A stretch of DNA of 64,000 bases from positions 2,307,001 through 2,371,000 of the forward strand of contig NC_015580.1 in the NCBI RefSeq assembly GCF_000253255.1. The letters run 5' to 3'. The position numbers were made by a program, and so were the translations under genes. Shown piece by piece: positions 8,612 through 17,531 of the stretch. Each line of letters begins with the position of its first letter. Position 1 is the stretch's first letter. Below the pieces are notes generated by a model. That model made no database searches. It was not told the DNA's origin and saw nothing but the letters and a program-made list of their open reading frames with translations. Source of the DNA: Novosphingobium sp. PP1Y (GTDB taxonomy: Bacteria; Pseudomonadota; Alphaproteobacteria; Sphingomonadales; Sphingomonadaceae).

Positions 8612-9574
8612 ATGATCGAACAGGCTTTGCTTATCGTTGACCAGACGCCCTTTCTGCTGATCTCCTATGTAACTGTACTTGTCTTCGGCACGGCCTTTTG
8701 CGCATCGGCCGTCTTGCACGGGCAGGATCGCTTCTCGCTCCGCGGACTTCTGCGAACCTGCTTCCCTCCCGAATTCTATCTGTCGCGCAGCACGGCCCAC
8801 GACTGCGTGCTCTGGATGATTTCCAAACTGCTGGCCGTGTCGCAGCGGTACATTCCGCTCGTCGTTTCGGCCATCATCATCACGCAGTTCCTCGATTACA
8901 TGGCGGGACCGGAAAGGAGCGCGCACATGCGCATCCATGCCGGAGTCGCGCTCACCGGGCTCCTTCTGGTATTTCTGTTCGTGTGGAAGGAACTGGTCGA
9001 TTACGTGCTGCACTATCTGCACCACAAGGTGCCCTTCCTCTGGGAGCTGCACAAGGTTCATCACTCGGCATCGTCGCTGATCCCGATAACTTCGCAGCGC
9101 GGGAGCCCGGTGGAAGTCCTCTTCACGGAGAACATGCGCGCGATCCTCATCGCGATCCCGCTGGCCGTCATCTGCTTTCTGACCGATGAGGACGTCGTCC
9201 TGATCTTTGCCTACTCGGGATTGTTCAACAAGGTCATCACCATGGTGACGCTTGATCCCTTGCGCCATTCGCACTTGCCGATCGGCCTCGGCCCGTTCGA
9301 CCGGATCTTCATCAGCCCGCACATGCATCAGGTCCATCACAGCAAGCTGGCCCACCACTGGGACCGCAACTTCGCCACGAACCTGGCCTTGCTCGACTGG
9401 ATATTCGGCACCGCTTACCGGCCGGGCAAGGGGGAGGTGCTGGTCTACGGGATCGGCGCCGATGCCGATCACAGGCAGTTCACCTCGCTGAAGGGGATAC
9501 TGTTCGATCCTGTCGTGAGCATGGTGCGGTCGATCCTCGCCGGGTTGCGCACGGGCCGACTGGTTTCACACTGA
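8612..9574 (+). CDS. Fatty acid hydroxylase superfamily (sterol desaturase-like) membrane protein
   Basis: Di-iron membrane oxygenase of 320 aa. Hydrophobic segments lie at about residues 10-30, 75-95 and 105-125. The histidine clusters typical of the family are LHYLHHKVPFLWELHKVHHSA (HxxxHH and HxxHH) and, later, SPHMHQVHHSKLAHHWDRNF, with a further H in LRHSHL. The family includes sterol desaturases, carotenoid and lipid hydroxylases; the substrate here is unknown. The ATG at 8612 has a GAGG about 12 bases upstream. It stands alone, between the ohr remnant and the molybdenum hydroxylase operon. Confidence 0.85.
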   Translation: MIEQALLIVDQTPFLLISYVTVLVFGTAFCASAVLHGQDRFSLRGLLRTCFPPEFYLSRSTAHDCVLWMISKLLAVSQRYIPLVVSAIIITQFLDYMAGPERSAHMRIHAGVALTGLLLVFLFVWKELVDYVLHYLHHKVPFLWELHKVHHSASSLIPITSQRGSPVEVLFTENMRAILIAIPLAVICFLTDEDVVLIFAYSGLFNKVITMVTLDPLRHSHLPIGLGPFDRIFISPHMHQVHHSKLAHHWDRNFATNLALLDWIFGTAYRPGKGEVLVYGIGADADHRQFTSLKGILFDPVVSMVRSILAGLRTGRLVSH

Positions 9575-9713
9575 GCGTGCATCTCCTCCTCGCTTTATGA
9601 CGAGAGAGCACGTCCCCAAGTCCTGACGAGGCCAATATTCTTGCCCCTCGGTTGACTAATGCCTTTGCGGTCACGACTTTGTGCGCGAATTGATCCACCG
9701 GCAGGGGAGTTCG

Positions 9714-10583
9714 ATGCCGTCACCAGCCTTTCACGCGCCCGATACCGTGGAGGGCGTCGTCGCACTCCTGTCCGGCGATCCTACTGCACGGCCGCTTGGC
9801 GGCGGAACGGATCTCATCGTCCAGATGCGCTCGGGCCGGATCGCTCCAAGCGCGGTTGTCGACATCAAGCGGATTGCGAGCCTCTCCGGCGTACGGCGCG
9901 AGGGCGACGTATTCGTGATCGGTGCGGCAACGCCATGCACTGCGCTCAAGGATAATGCCGACCTGTGCGCCGCCTGGCCGGGCGTCGTCGAGGCAGCGAA
10001 CCTGATCGGCTCGGTCCAGGTCCGCAACCGCGCGACGATGGCGGGCAATCTGTGCAATGCCTCTCCTGCTGCAGACAGCGTCCCGGCCCTTGTCGCAGCC
10101 GAAGCGATCTGCGTGGTCGCCGGACCTGCGGGCATGCGCGAAGTCGCCGTGCAGGACATTCCCGTGTCTCCGGGCAGGACTTCGCTGGCTTCCGGCGAAT
10201 TCGTGGTCGAGTTTCGCCTCCCCGTTCGCTGCGCGCTTGAGGGCGACGCCTATCTGCGCTCGATCCCGCGCACGGAGATGGACATTGCCGTCGTCGGGGT
10301 CGGCGCAAACCTTCGAATCGATGACGAGGGCACCTGTACTGCAGCGCGCATTGCGCTGGGCGCGGTCGCGCCGACCGTAGTGCTGGTCGAGGCTGCCGGC
10401 GCGGCGCTGGTCGGCACGAAGCTCGACGAGGAGGCGCTGTCGGCGATGGTCGAGGCCGTAAAGGCGGCCTGTGCCCCGATCGACGACAAGCGCGGGACCG
10501 TGGCCTATCGCAAGGCGATGGCCGGTGTTCTCGCCAAACGCACCGTGCGGATTGCCGCCCAGCGCGCAGGAGCGAAGGCATGA
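9714..10583 (+). CDS. Molybdenum hydroxylase, FAD-binding (medium) subunit (CoxM/CutM-like)
   Basis: The 289-aa FAD subunit of a xanthine dehydrogenase/CO dehydrogenase-family enzyme. It passes electrons from the iron-sulfur subunit to the acceptor. The FAD-binding loop GGGTDLIVQM lies near residue 36, and a second conserved region is VRNRATMAGNLCNASPAADS (about residues 104-123). Start ATG 9714 has a GGGGAG 5-10 bases upstream, whereas an in-frame GTG at 9681 has none. The gene overlaps the next by 4 bases (ATGA), so the subunits are translationally coupled. The order M-S-L is typical of bacterial operons. The natural substrate cannot be read from sequence. Confidence 0.9.
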   Translation: MPSPAFHAPDTVEGVVALLSGDPTARPLGGGTDLIVQMRSGRIAPSAVVDIKRIASLSGVRREGDVFVIGAATPCTALKDNADLCAAWPGVVEAANLIGSVQVRNRATMAGNLCNASPAADSVPALVAAEAICVVAGPAGMREVAVQDIPVSPGRTSLASGEFVVEFRLPVRCALEGDAYLRSIPRTEMDIAVVGVGANLRIDDEGTCTAARIALGAVAPTVVLVEAAGAALVGTKLDEEALSAMVEAVKAACAPIDDKRGTVAYRKAMAGVLAKRTVRIAAQRAGAKA

Positions 10584-11068
10584 ACAGAACTCACGTCAAT
10601 ACCACGATCAACGGCGATGCCACGCAATTTCTCTGTGATCCGGGCGCCTCGCTGCTCGATGTCCTTCGCGATGCGCTTCACCTGACCGGCTCCAAGGAAG
10701 GGTGCGGTTCGGGTGACTGCGGGGCCTGCACGGTCCAGCTCGACGGCGAAATGGTCTGCTCCTGCCTTGTCCTCGCAGCCGAGGCCGAAGGGCGCACCGT
10801 CGCCACGATCGAGGGCGTGGCCGAAGGTTCGGTGCTGCATCCCGTGCAGCAGAAATTCCTCGAGCATGCCGCACTCCAGTGCGGTTTCTGCACGCCCGGA
10901 TTCATCGTGGCGGCCAAGTCGCTGCTCGATCGCAATCCGAATCCGACCGAAACCGAAGTGCGCTACTGGCTGGCGGGCAACCTGTGCCGCTGCACCGGCT
11001 ACGACAAGATCGTGCGCGCGGTTATGGATGCTGCGGCCGAACTGCGCCAGGAAAGGACGCCCGCATGA
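10580..11068 (+). CDS. Molybdenum hydroxylase, 2Fe-2S (small) subunit (CoxS-like)
   Basis: The 162-aa iron-sulfur subunit with two [2Fe-2S] clusters. The plant-type N-terminal cluster has CGSGDCGACTV and a fourth cysteine in MVCSC. The C-terminal four-helix cluster has CGFCTPGF and LCRCTGY. It overlaps its upstream and downstream partners by 4 bases each (ATGA). It relays electrons from the Mo-cofactor in the large subunit to FAD in the medium subunit. Confidence 0.95.
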   Translation: MNRTHVNTTINGDATQFLCDPGASLLDVLRDALHLTGSKEGCGSGDCGACTVQLDGEMVCSCLVLAAEAEGRTVATIEGVAEGSVLHPVQQKFLEHAALQCGFCTPGFIVAAKSLLDRNPNPTETEVRYWLAGNLCRCTGYDKIVRAVMDAAAELRQERTPA

Positions 11069-13323
11069 ACGCGCCCGATAAGATCGAGACTTTCCGCCAT
11101 ATCGGCACTCGCCCGGTTCGCCCGGACGGGGTCGACAAGGTTACCGGAAAGGCGCTTTACGGGACCGACTTCAAGGCGCCGGGCATGCTCTGGGGCGCGA
11201 TCCTGCGCAGCCCGCATCCCCATGCGCGGATACTGTCCATCGATACCCGCGCCGCCGAAAAGTTGGCCGGGGTGAAAGCGGTGGCAACGGGCAGGGACCT
11301 GCCGACGCTGGAGTCGCTGGTGATGCACGTGGGCGAGGGGGCGTCGGATATCGTCGATGTGTCGCACAATTGCCTGGCCTTCGACAAGGTCCTCTACGAG
11401 GGCCATCCGGTCGCGGCAGTCGCTGCAACCACCCCCGAACTGGCGCGCGAGGCCGCGGCGCTGATATCGGTTGAGTACGAGGTCTTGCCGCATGTCCTTG
11501 GCCTCGATGAGGCGCTGGCCGACGATGCCCCGCTGATCCGGGAACCGGCCAGGGGACGATCGGATGAGAAGCCATCGAACATTGCGATGGACGTGACCAT
11601 GGGTCGGGGCGACGTCGAAGCCGCGCTGTCAGGCGCTGCAGCCGTCGTCGAGGGGCGCTACACGATGGAGCCGGTCCATCAGGGCTACATCGAACCGCAC
11701 GCCTGCGTCGCTTCGTGGAACGGGGACGGGCAAGCGCAGATCTGGTGTTCGAGCCAGGGCCACTTCATGGTCCGTTCGCTTACGGCATCGGTGCTGGCGA
11801 TCCCGCAGTCGGACATTCGCGTTACGCCGCTTGAGATCGGCGGCGGTTTTGGTGGCAAGACCACGGTATACCTTGAACCGGTGGCGATGATCCTATCACG
11901 CAAGTCGGGTCGGCCGGTGCGCCTTGGCATGAGCCGCGAAGACGTCTTTCGCGCCACCGGTCCCGCGCCGGGCGCCATCATCGACGTGCGCCTCGGTGCA
12001 GATGCGGACGGCACGCTTGTCGCCGCCGAGGTGACGTTCAAGTATCATTCCGGAGCCTTCGCTGCGAACGATGCCGGGGCCGGCGTTTCCAGCGCCATCG
12101 GACATTACCGTATCGCCAATACCCGTGTCTCGGGGATCGAGGTGTTGTGCAACCGCCCGGCGGCAAAGGCCTATCGCGCGCCGGGTGCGCCACAGGTCAA
12201 CTTCGCGGTCGAAAGCGCGATTGACGAACTGGCGATCAAGCTCGGCATGGATCCGCTCGAACTGCGCATGAAGAACGCGGCCATGCCCGGCGACCTGCAG
12301 ACATCGGGACTGCCCTGGGGCGAGATCGGCTGGGTTCAATGCCTTGAAGCGGCAAAGGCACATCCGCATTTGTCCGCACCGCTCGGCCCCAACCAGGGGC
12401 GCGGTATCGCCGGCGGTTATTGGGGCAATTACGGCGGTCCCTCCACTGTCAATCTCAGCGTTGCCGAGGATGGGACCTTTACTGTCGCGACCGGCAGCCC
12501 GGATATCGGCGGCAGCCGCGCCTCAATGGCTATCATGGCGGCCGAAGTGCTTGAGGTGCCATACGAGCAGGTTCGCTGCGTCGTGGCCGATACCGCGTCG
12601 ATCGGCCTGTCATTCGTCACCGGTGGCAGCCGAACGACGTTCGCGACCGGCATGGCCACGGTCGAAGCCGCCAGGGAAGTGAAGCGCCTCCTGTGCGAAC
12701 GCGCCGCGCGCACATGGCAGGTCCCCGCCGAAGATGTCGAATGGCGTGAGGGCAATGCCGTGTGCACCTCGGGTGAAAAGCTCGGTTCGAAAATGAGCGC
12801 GGGGGAAATCGCGGGCAGTTCGATACATTCGGGTGGCCCGATCACGGCGACCTCGGCGCTGAGCGCGCAAGGCTGGTTGCCGGGGTTCGGCTTCCACATC
12901 TGCGACGTCGAAGTCGATCAGGAAACCGGCCACGTCTCCATCGTTCGCTACACCGCCGTGCAGGATGTCGGCCGCGCAATCCATGCCGATTATGTCGAAG
13001 GCCAGATCCAGGGCGGCGTTGCCCAGGGCATCGGTTGGGCACTGAACGAGACTTACATCTACAACGGGGAAGGCAGGCTCGAGAATCCGGGATTCCTCGA
13101 CTATCGCATGCCGGTCGCGTCGGACATGCCGATGATCGATACGGTCATGGTCGAAGTGCCCAATCCCGTGCACCCCTACGGTGTTAAGGGTGTGGGCGAA
13201 GTGCCGATCGTTCCGCCGCTCGCCGCCGTCGCCAATGCGGTGCACGCCGCCACCGGCAAGCGTATGCGTTCGCTGCCGATGTCGCCGGACAAGGTCCATG
13301 CCGCACTTCATGCCGAGAGTTGA
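11065..13323 (+). CDS. Molybdenum hydroxylase, molybdopterin-binding (large) subunit
   Basis: The 752-aa catalytic subunit of the xanthine dehydrogenase/aldehyde oxidase family. Mo-cofactor contacts are seen in GGGFGGKTTVYLEP (about residues 255-268), KAYRAPGAPQVNF and GGSRTTFATGMATVEAA. The catalytic glutamate is in KGVGEVPIVPPLAA near the C-terminus. The active-site loop AYRAPG is not the AYRCSFR signature of form I CO dehydrogenase, so oxidation of an aromatic or aldehyde-like substrate is more likely than CO oxidation; this is inference. Start ATG 11065 overlaps the small-subunit stop by 4 bases. The enzyme is probably cytoplasmic, since no Tat signal is seen. Confidence 0.92.
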   Translation: MNAPDKIETFRHIGTRPVRPDGVDKVTGKALYGTDFKAPGMLWGAILRSPHPHARILSIDTRAAEKLAGVKAVATGRDLPTLESLVMHVGEGASDIVDVSHNCLAFDKVLYEGHPVAAVAATTPELAREAAALISVEYEVLPHVLGLDEALADDAPLIREPARGRSDEKPSNIAMDVTMGRGDVEAALSGAAAVVEGRYTMEPVHQGYIEPHACVASWNGDGQAQIWCSSQGHFMVRSLTASVLAIPQSDIRVTPLEIGGGFGGKTTVYLEPVAMILSRKSGRPVRLGMSREDVFRATGPAPGAIIDVRLGADADGTLVAAEVTFKYHSGAFAANDAGAGVSSAIGHYRIANTRVSGIEVLCNRPAAKAYRAPGAPQVNFAVESAIDELAIKLGMDPLELRMKNAAMPGDLQTSGLPWGEIGWVQCLEAAKAHPHLSAPLGPNQGRGIAGGYWGNYGGPSTVNLSVAEDGTFTVATGSPDIGGSRASMAIMAAEVLEVPYEQVRCVVADTASIGLSFVTGGSRTTFATGMATVEAAREVKRLLCERAARTWQVPAEDVEWREGNAVCTSGEKLGSKMSAGEIAGSSIHSGGPITATSALSAQGWLPGFGFHICDVEVDQETGHVSIVRYTAVQDVGRAIHADYVEGQIQGGVAQGIGWALNETYIYNGEGRLENPGFLDYRMPVASDMPMIDTVMVEVPNPVHPYGVKGVGEVPIVPPLAAVANAVHAATGKRMRSLPMSPDKVHAALHAES

Positions 13324-13329
13324 GCGCGA

Positions 13330-13584
13330 GTGAGCGCCTCGCCCTTGCGTATCGTGATCATGCCGCCCTTCGACAAGGAGTTCTTCGGCGTCGAGCGGCT
13401 GTCGATCGATGCGGGGAACCTTTTCGAGCTTATCGAGAAGCTTGACGCGCAAGGGCCCGGATTTGCGAAGATCGCCCGGGCGCGTGTGCATCTTGCAGTC
13501 GATGGTGTGCTCGAAACCGACTGGACCCGCCTCCTTGCCGATGTGCGCGAAGTGATCGTGTTGCCGCGCGTCGGGGGAGGGTAG
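13330..13584 (+). CDS. Small MoaD/ThiS-like (beta-grasp) protein in the molybdenum hydroxylase operon
   Basis: An 84-aa protein from a GTG codon 6 bases after the large-subunit stop. The sequence runs LRIVIMPPFDKEFFG...LFELIEKLDAQGP and ends VIVLPRVGGG. A ThiS/MoaD fold has the same layout: an N-terminal beta strand, a central LFELI-type helix, and a C-terminal Gly-Gly that is adenylated and thiocarboxylated to carry sulfur. It may donate sulfur during cofactor maturation for this enzyme. No dedicated E1-like partner is seen nearby, and the similarity was judged by eye. Confidence 0.6.
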   Translation: MSASPLRIVIMPPFDKEFFGVERLSIDAGNLFELIEKLDAQGPGFAKIARARVHLAVDGVLETDWTRLLADVREVIVLPRVGGG

Positions 13585-13588
13585 GATC

Positions 13589-13903
13589 ATGGGCGTGACC
13601 TTGCAGTTTACCCGGATGGAGCCCTTCGGCATCGTGATCCTGAGCGATCTGTCCCGGGCCTTCGGCCCGTCCGAGGCGTTTCACTTGAGGGATCTGTTCG
13701 GCAACCACGGCGTGATCCTGGCGCGCAGCGCCGTCCTTTCGCAGGAGCGCCGCGACGAACTGCTCGGCCTGCTGGGCGACAAGGCTCGCCTGTCTCCCGC
13801 CGGGCCCGCGCAGTTCACCAACGCGGACGGTGTCGTCCTGGAACTGGTGTCGCAGGCGGTCGATTTCCTCGTCTGGGACGAGGCGACGCTGACGGCTTCG
13901 TGA
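13589..13903 (+). CDS. Small conserved-looking protein, TauD-N-terminus-like
   Basis: A 104-aa protein starting 4 bases after the MoaD-like gene and probably in the same operon. Residues 12-60 (FGIVILSDLSRAF, then LFGNHGVILARSAVLSQERRDELLGLLG) resemble the N-terminal part of TauD/TfdA dioxygenases, where a DLS motif and an 'xHGVxxxR' strand occur. The iron-binding HxD...H region is missing, so it cannot be an active dioxygenase. Its role in the molybdenum hydroxylase operon is unknown. Confidence 0.5.
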   Translation: MGVTLQFTRMEPFGIVILSDLSRAFGPSEAFHLRDLFGNHGVILARSAVLSQERRDELLGLLGDKARLSPAGPAQFTNADGVVLELVSQAVDFLVWDEATLTAS

Positions 13904-13921
13904 CTTCCGTTCGCTGCCGGA

Positions 13922-14311
13922 TCAGAATGCGCGCGAGGTCAGGACGCAGCGCATTTCCATTTCCTTGCCGGCATCGTCGACCTGGCGCAGGAATCCGGTC
14001 GAGACCCGGCGAAACTTCAGCCCCTTGAACTTGCCGCCGGTCATTACCACCCGGTCGCCGGTATAGAGGTAGCTGCCGCGCACGCCGCCTGCCTTGTAAT
14101 TGGAAGCATTGACCACCCGGAAGGCATAGTCGGGCAGTTCCTTGCCCCTGGGGCCGCTGGCATCGCCGGGCAGTTCGCAGGTGTAGTTGCCAAGCGTGAG
14201 CGTGCCCACCGGGCCGCCCGGCACCGGGGGCGGAGGGGTCTCGGCGCTCGCACATGCAGCAAGGGTGCAGGCGGCCATCAGGCCGGCGACGATTCCGGGT
14301 GCGTGTTTCAT
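13922..14311 (-). CDS. Putative small lipoprotein
   Basis: A 129-aa secreted protein with a type II signal: MKHAPGIVAGLMAACTLAAC, with lipobox TLAAC and Cys20 as the lipidated residue. A Pro-rich linker (TPPPPVPGGP) follows, then a small beta-rich domain with a conserved-looking YTCELPG and cysteines that could pair. I do not recognise the family. It faces away from efp, with a short divergent intergenic region. Confidence 0.7.
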   Translation of the reverse strand: MKHAPGIVAGLMAACTLAACASAETPPPPVPGGPVGTLTLGNYTCELPGDASGPRGKELPDYAFRVVNASNYKAGGVRGSYLYTGDRVVMTGGKFKGLKFRRVSTGFLRQVDDAGKEMEMRCVLTSRAF

Positions 14312-14432
14312 GGCAACCGGCTAGCATCGGCGCGAAGCAATTGCCACAAGGACCGAGCTTCGCTAAGGGCGCATCCTTTCCCGGCCACGCGTGGGCCGGA
14401 ACCAGGCTCTTTCCCATCGAAGGCATCAACCC

Positions 14433-14996
14433 ATGAAGATCAGCGGCGTCGACATTCGTCCCGGCAACATTCTCGAATACGAAAACGGCATCTGGAAAGT
14501 TGCGAAGACGCAGCACACCCAGCCGGGCAAGGGCGGTGCCTTCATGCAGGTCGAGATGAAGAACCTCATCGATGGCCGCAAGACCAACGTGCGTTTCCGC
14601 AGCGCCGACACGGTCGAGAAGGTTCGCCTCGACACCAAGGACTTCCAGTTCCTCTACGCCGAAGGCGACCAGCTGGTGTTCATGGACATCGAGAGCTACG
14701 AGCAGATCCAGCTCCCCGCCGACCTGCTCGGCGATGCCGCGGCGTTCCTGCAGGACGGCATGCAGGTTCTTCTCGAGCTTTGGGAAGAGCGCCCGATCTC
14801 CGTGCAGCTTCCCGAGCAGGTCGAGGCCACCATCGTCGAGGCCGACGCCGTGGTGAAGGGCCAGACCGCTTCGTCGAGCTACAAGCCGGCGGTTCTCGAC
14901 AATGGCGTGCGCGTCATGGTTCCGCCGCACATCGAAAGCGGCACCCGCATCGTCGTCGACGTCTACGAGAAGGCCTACGTCCGCAAGGCGGACTGA
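14433..14996 (+). CDS. efp: Translation elongation factor P
   Basis: EF-P of 187 aa, which enters the ribosomal E-site and rescues stalling at polyproline. It has the usual three beta-barrel domains and the length matches. The tip loop reads TQPGKGGAF, with K33 at the position modified in many bacteria (E. coli K34). Whether it is modified here, and by what enzyme, cannot be told. The C-terminal domain carries SGTRIVVDVYEKAYV. Start ATG 14433 gives the standard MKISGVDIRPGN N-terminus. It lies 33 bases upstream of the inositol monophosphatase gene and is probably co-transcribed with it. Confidence 0.97.
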   Translation: MKISGVDIRPGNILEYENGIWKVAKTQHTQPGKGGAFMQVEMKNLIDGRKTNVRFRSADTVEKVRLDTKDFQFLYAEGDQLVFMDIESYEQIQLPADLLGDAAAFLQDGMQVLLELWEERPISVQLPEQVEATIVEADAVVKGQTASSSYKPAVLDNGVRVMVPPHIESGTRIVVDVYEKAYVRKAD

Positions 14997-15029
14997 TTCC
15001 TTCCCGGCAAGTACAAGGTAGTTAGAAAC

Positions 15030-15851
15030 ATGGCCGCAATTTCCGGTCTCATCCGCGTCATGGAAAAGGCGGCCCGCAAGGCGGGCGCCCGCCTGCGCCG
15101 TGACTTCGGCGAAATCGAGCACCTGCAGGTGAGCCGCAAGGGGCCTTCGGACTTCGTGTCCAAGGCCGACCAGGCCGCCGAGCGCACCATCTGGGACGAG
15201 CTCAAGGCCGCGCGCCCGGACTGGGGTTTCCTGTTCGAGGAAGCCGGCGAGATCGAGGGCGACCCGACCAAGCCGCGCTTCATCGTCGACCCGCTCGACG
15301 GCACCACGAACTTCCTGCACGGCATGCCGCACTTCGCGGTTTCGATCGCGGTGCAGGAACCGCGCCTCGACGGCCGGGGCTGGGGCGAAGTGACCACCGG
15401 TATTGTTTACCAGCCGATCACCGACGAGAGCTTCTGGGCGGAAAAGTCGCGCGGCGCCTGGCTGCACGACCGCCGCTTGCGGGTATCCTCGCGTCGTCAC
15501 CTCGACGAGAGCCTGATCGCCACGGGCATTCCCTTCGCCAACAAGGGCGATGCCGGAGAGTGGACCAAGATTTACCACGGCCTTGCCCCGCAGGTTGCGG
15601 GCATCCGCCGCTTCGGTTCGGCCGCGCTCGACCTCGCATGGGTAGCCGCGGGCCGCTACGAGGGGTTCTGGGAATCCGATCTCAGCCCGTGGGACACGGC
15701 GGCCGGCTGCCTGCTCGTACGCGAGGCGGGCGGCTTCGTTTCCGACTACAAGGGCCGTTCGCTGCCGATCTGCGACAGTGAGGTCCTGGCCGGCAACGAT
15801 GCGTTGCACACGCGCCTGCACAAGATCCTGGTGACCTCGCTCAAGGCCTGA
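15030..15851 (+). CDS. suhB: Inositol monophosphatase family protein (SuhB-like)
   Basis: A 273-aa Mg2+-dependent phosphatase. Metal and catalytic motifs are EEAGE (first glutamate ligand), VDPLDGTTNFLHG (signature DPxDGTxNF) and SPWDTAAGCLLVREAGG (WDxAAG). Relatives act on inositol-1-phosphate or other sugar phosphates, and SuhB also joins rRNA antitermination complexes in E. coli. The gene follows efp closely and is closed by a strong terminator. Confidence 0.92.
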   Translation: MAAISGLIRVMEKAARKAGARLRRDFGEIEHLQVSRKGPSDFVSKADQAAERTIWDELKAARPDWGFLFEEAGEIEGDPTKPRFIVDPLDGTTNFLHGMPHFAVSIAVQEPRLDGRGWGEVTTGIVYQPITDESFWAEKSRGAWLHDRRLRVSSRRHLDESLIATGIPFANKGDAGEWTKIYHGLAPQVAGIRRFGSAALDLAWVAAGRYEGFWESDLSPWDTAAGCLLVREAGGFVSDYKGRSLPICDSEVLAGNDALHTRLHKILVTSLKA

Positions 15852-15870
15852 TCCGTCCCGGACATCGATC

Positions 15871-15929
15871 AAGGGGCAAGCAGCGGGCAGGCCGTGCAAG
15901 TGACGGCCACCATGCTGCTTGCCCTTTTT
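15871..15929 (+). terminator. Rho-independent terminator after the efp-suhB operon
   Basis: AAGGGGCAAGCAGC (15871-15884) pairs with GCTGCTTGCCCTT (15914-15926) with one bulged G, followed by a T-run. The loop holds a second small hairpin (GGCCGT/ACGGCC). It lies just before tRNA-Leu. Confidence 0.8.
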
Positions 15930-16008
15930 CGCAATTAGTTAAGGCGCAAGGCACCTGCGTACTTGAATGCTGCAAGACCTGCGGCTAAGCGTCGCCGGCT
16001 CATCCCGT

Positions 16009-16092
16009 GCCCCTGTGGCGGAATGGTAGACGCGAACGACTCAAAATCGTTTGTCGCAAGACGTGCCCGTTCGAGTCGGGCCAGGGGCACCA
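16009..16092 (+). tRNA. tRNA-Leu (anticodon CAA)
   Basis: The acceptor stem GCCCCTG (16009-16015) pairs with CAGGGGC (16082-16088). Discriminator A and an encoded CCA (16090-16092) follow. The anticodon loop is CTCAAAA between AACGA and TCGTT, giving anticodon CAA for UUG. A long variable arm and the T-arm GCCCGTTCGAGTCGGGC are present. It is a class II tRNA, as expected for leucine. Confidence 0.96.
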
Positions 16093-16193
16093 CCGCTGCC
16101 GTATGCAGCGCGGCGACCGCGCATCTGCGGCCGGATGGGCTTTTCCAACCAAGACCCTTGCGACTTTGGCAGGCAAGCCATAGCCTTGTCTTC

Positions 16194-17531
16194 ATGAGGA
16201 AATCGCTGCTTACGGCCGCAACGCTCGGCCCCCTCGTTTCCGTCGCGCTGGCCACTTGCGTCACGCCGGCCGCCGCGGAGCCTGTTTCTGATTCGATCGC
16301 GCGGGACATGCCGGGCCTCATGGCGATCTACCGCGATCTCCATGCCCATCCCGAACTCAGCTACCAGGAAGTGCGCAGCGCCAAGGTCATGGCCGATGCG
16401 GCGCGCAAGGCCGGTTTCGAGGTGACGGAGAAAGTTGGCAAGACGGGTATCGTCGCCGTCCTGAAGAACGGCGAGGGGCCGACGGTCCTGATTCGCGCCG
16501 ACATGGACGGCCTTCCGGTGACCGAGCAGACCGGACTGCCTTTCGCCTCGAAGGAGCGCGGTGTCTCTACCGCAGGGGTGGAGAGCGGCATCATGCATGC
16601 CTGCGGCCACGATACGCACATGACCGCCTGGATCGAAACCGCACGGCTCATGGCAGCGCGCAAGGGCGAGTGGTCGGGCACGCTGGTCATGATCGGGCAA
16701 CCGGCCGAGGAAGTCGGCACCGGCGCCACGGCGATGCTGGAAGACGGGCTCTACACGCGCTTTGCGAAGCCCGACTACACACTGGCGTTCCACGATACGC
16801 CCGAACTGCCTTCGGGCGTGATCGGCGCAGCCAAGGGCTGGGCGCTTGCCAATGTCGATTCGGTCGACATCCTGGTAAAGGGCGTGGGCGGTCACGGTGC
16901 CTATCCGCATACCACCAGGGATCCCATCGTGCTGGCCAGTGCCATCGTGATGAAGCTTCAGACATTGGCGAGCAGGGAAAGCGACCCGCTCGAGCCGGTG
17001 GTCGTCACGGTCGGTTCGTTCCATGCCGGCACCAAGCACAACATCATTTCCGACCAGGCCAAGCTGGAACTCACCGTGCGCAGTTTCTCGGACGAGACCC
17101 GCCAGAAGCTGCTTTCCGGCATCAAGCGCATCGTCGAGGGCGAAGCGATTGCTTCCGGCATCCCCGAAGACCTGATGCCGGTGGTTTCGGTAAAGCAGAA
17201 CTACACCCGATCCACCTACAATTCGCCCGAGTTCACCGAGCAGGCGATCTCCTACCTGCAGGACAAGATGGGCAAGGACCGGGCGCTGCTCACCCCGCCT
17301 GTGATGGGCGGGGAAGACTTCGGTGAGTTCCGCCGGGCCGATGAAGACCATATCAAGTCGGTCATCTTCTGGGTCGGCGGTTCATCGCCGGAAAAGATCG
17401 CTGCCGCCAAGTCCGGCGGAGCGCCGCTTCCCTCGCTGCACAGCCCGTTCTGGGCGCCGGAGGCGGACAAGGTGGTGGGTGCAGGTTCGCAGGCCCTGAC
17501 ACTCACGGCCCTGCGGTTGATGGCGAGGTAG
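16194..17531 (+). CDS. Exported M20 family metallopeptidase/amidohydrolase
   Basis: A 445-aa zinc hydrolase of the M20D (hippurate hydrolase/IAA-amino-acid hydrolase) type that cleaves N-acyl amino acids or related amides. A clear Sec signal peptide (about residues 1-27, ending CVTPAAAEP) sends it to the periplasm. Metal-site motifs are HAHPELSYQE, RADMDGLPVTEQTG, HACGHDTHM and GQPAEEVGTG. The dimerisation/lid domain has GGHGAYPH, and GGEDFGEF lies near the end. Start ATG 16194 is chosen because upstream in-frame codons run through the tRNA-Leu gene. Confidence 0.92.
   Translation: MRKSLLTAATLGPLVSVALATCVTPAAAEPVSDSIARDMPGLMAIYRDLHAHPELSYQEVRSAKVMADAARKAGFEVTEKVGKTGIVAVLKNGEGPTVLIRADMDGLPVTEQTGLPFASKERGVSTAGVESGIMHACGHDTHMTAWIETARLMAARKGEWSGTLVMIGQPAEEVGTGATAMLEDGLYTRFAKPDYTLAFHDTPELPSGVIGAAKGWALANVDSVDILVKGVGGHGAYPHTTRDPIVLASAIVMKLQTLASRESDPLEPVVVTVGSFHAGTKHNIISDQAKLELTVRSFSDETRQKLLSGIKRIVEGEAIASGIPEDLMPVVSVKQNYTRSTYNSPEFTEQAISYLQDKMGKDRALLTPPVMGGEDFGEFRRADEDHIKSVIFWVGGSSPEKIAAAKSGGAPLPSLHSPFWAPEADKVVGAGSQALTLTALRLMAR

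Noticed and set aside
11065..13323. Form I CO dehydrogenase large subunit (coxL)
   Set aside because: The active-site loop is AYRAPG, not the AYRCSFR signature, so CO oxidation is not supported.
13815..15899. A 694-codon antisense frame over the lipoprotein, efp and suhB genes
   Set aside because: It covers well-supported genes and has no coherent domain; a GC-skew shadow.
15963..16193. Longer N-terminus for the M20 peptidase
   Set aside because: The extra codons run straight through tRNA-Leu; the signal peptide begins at ATG 16194.
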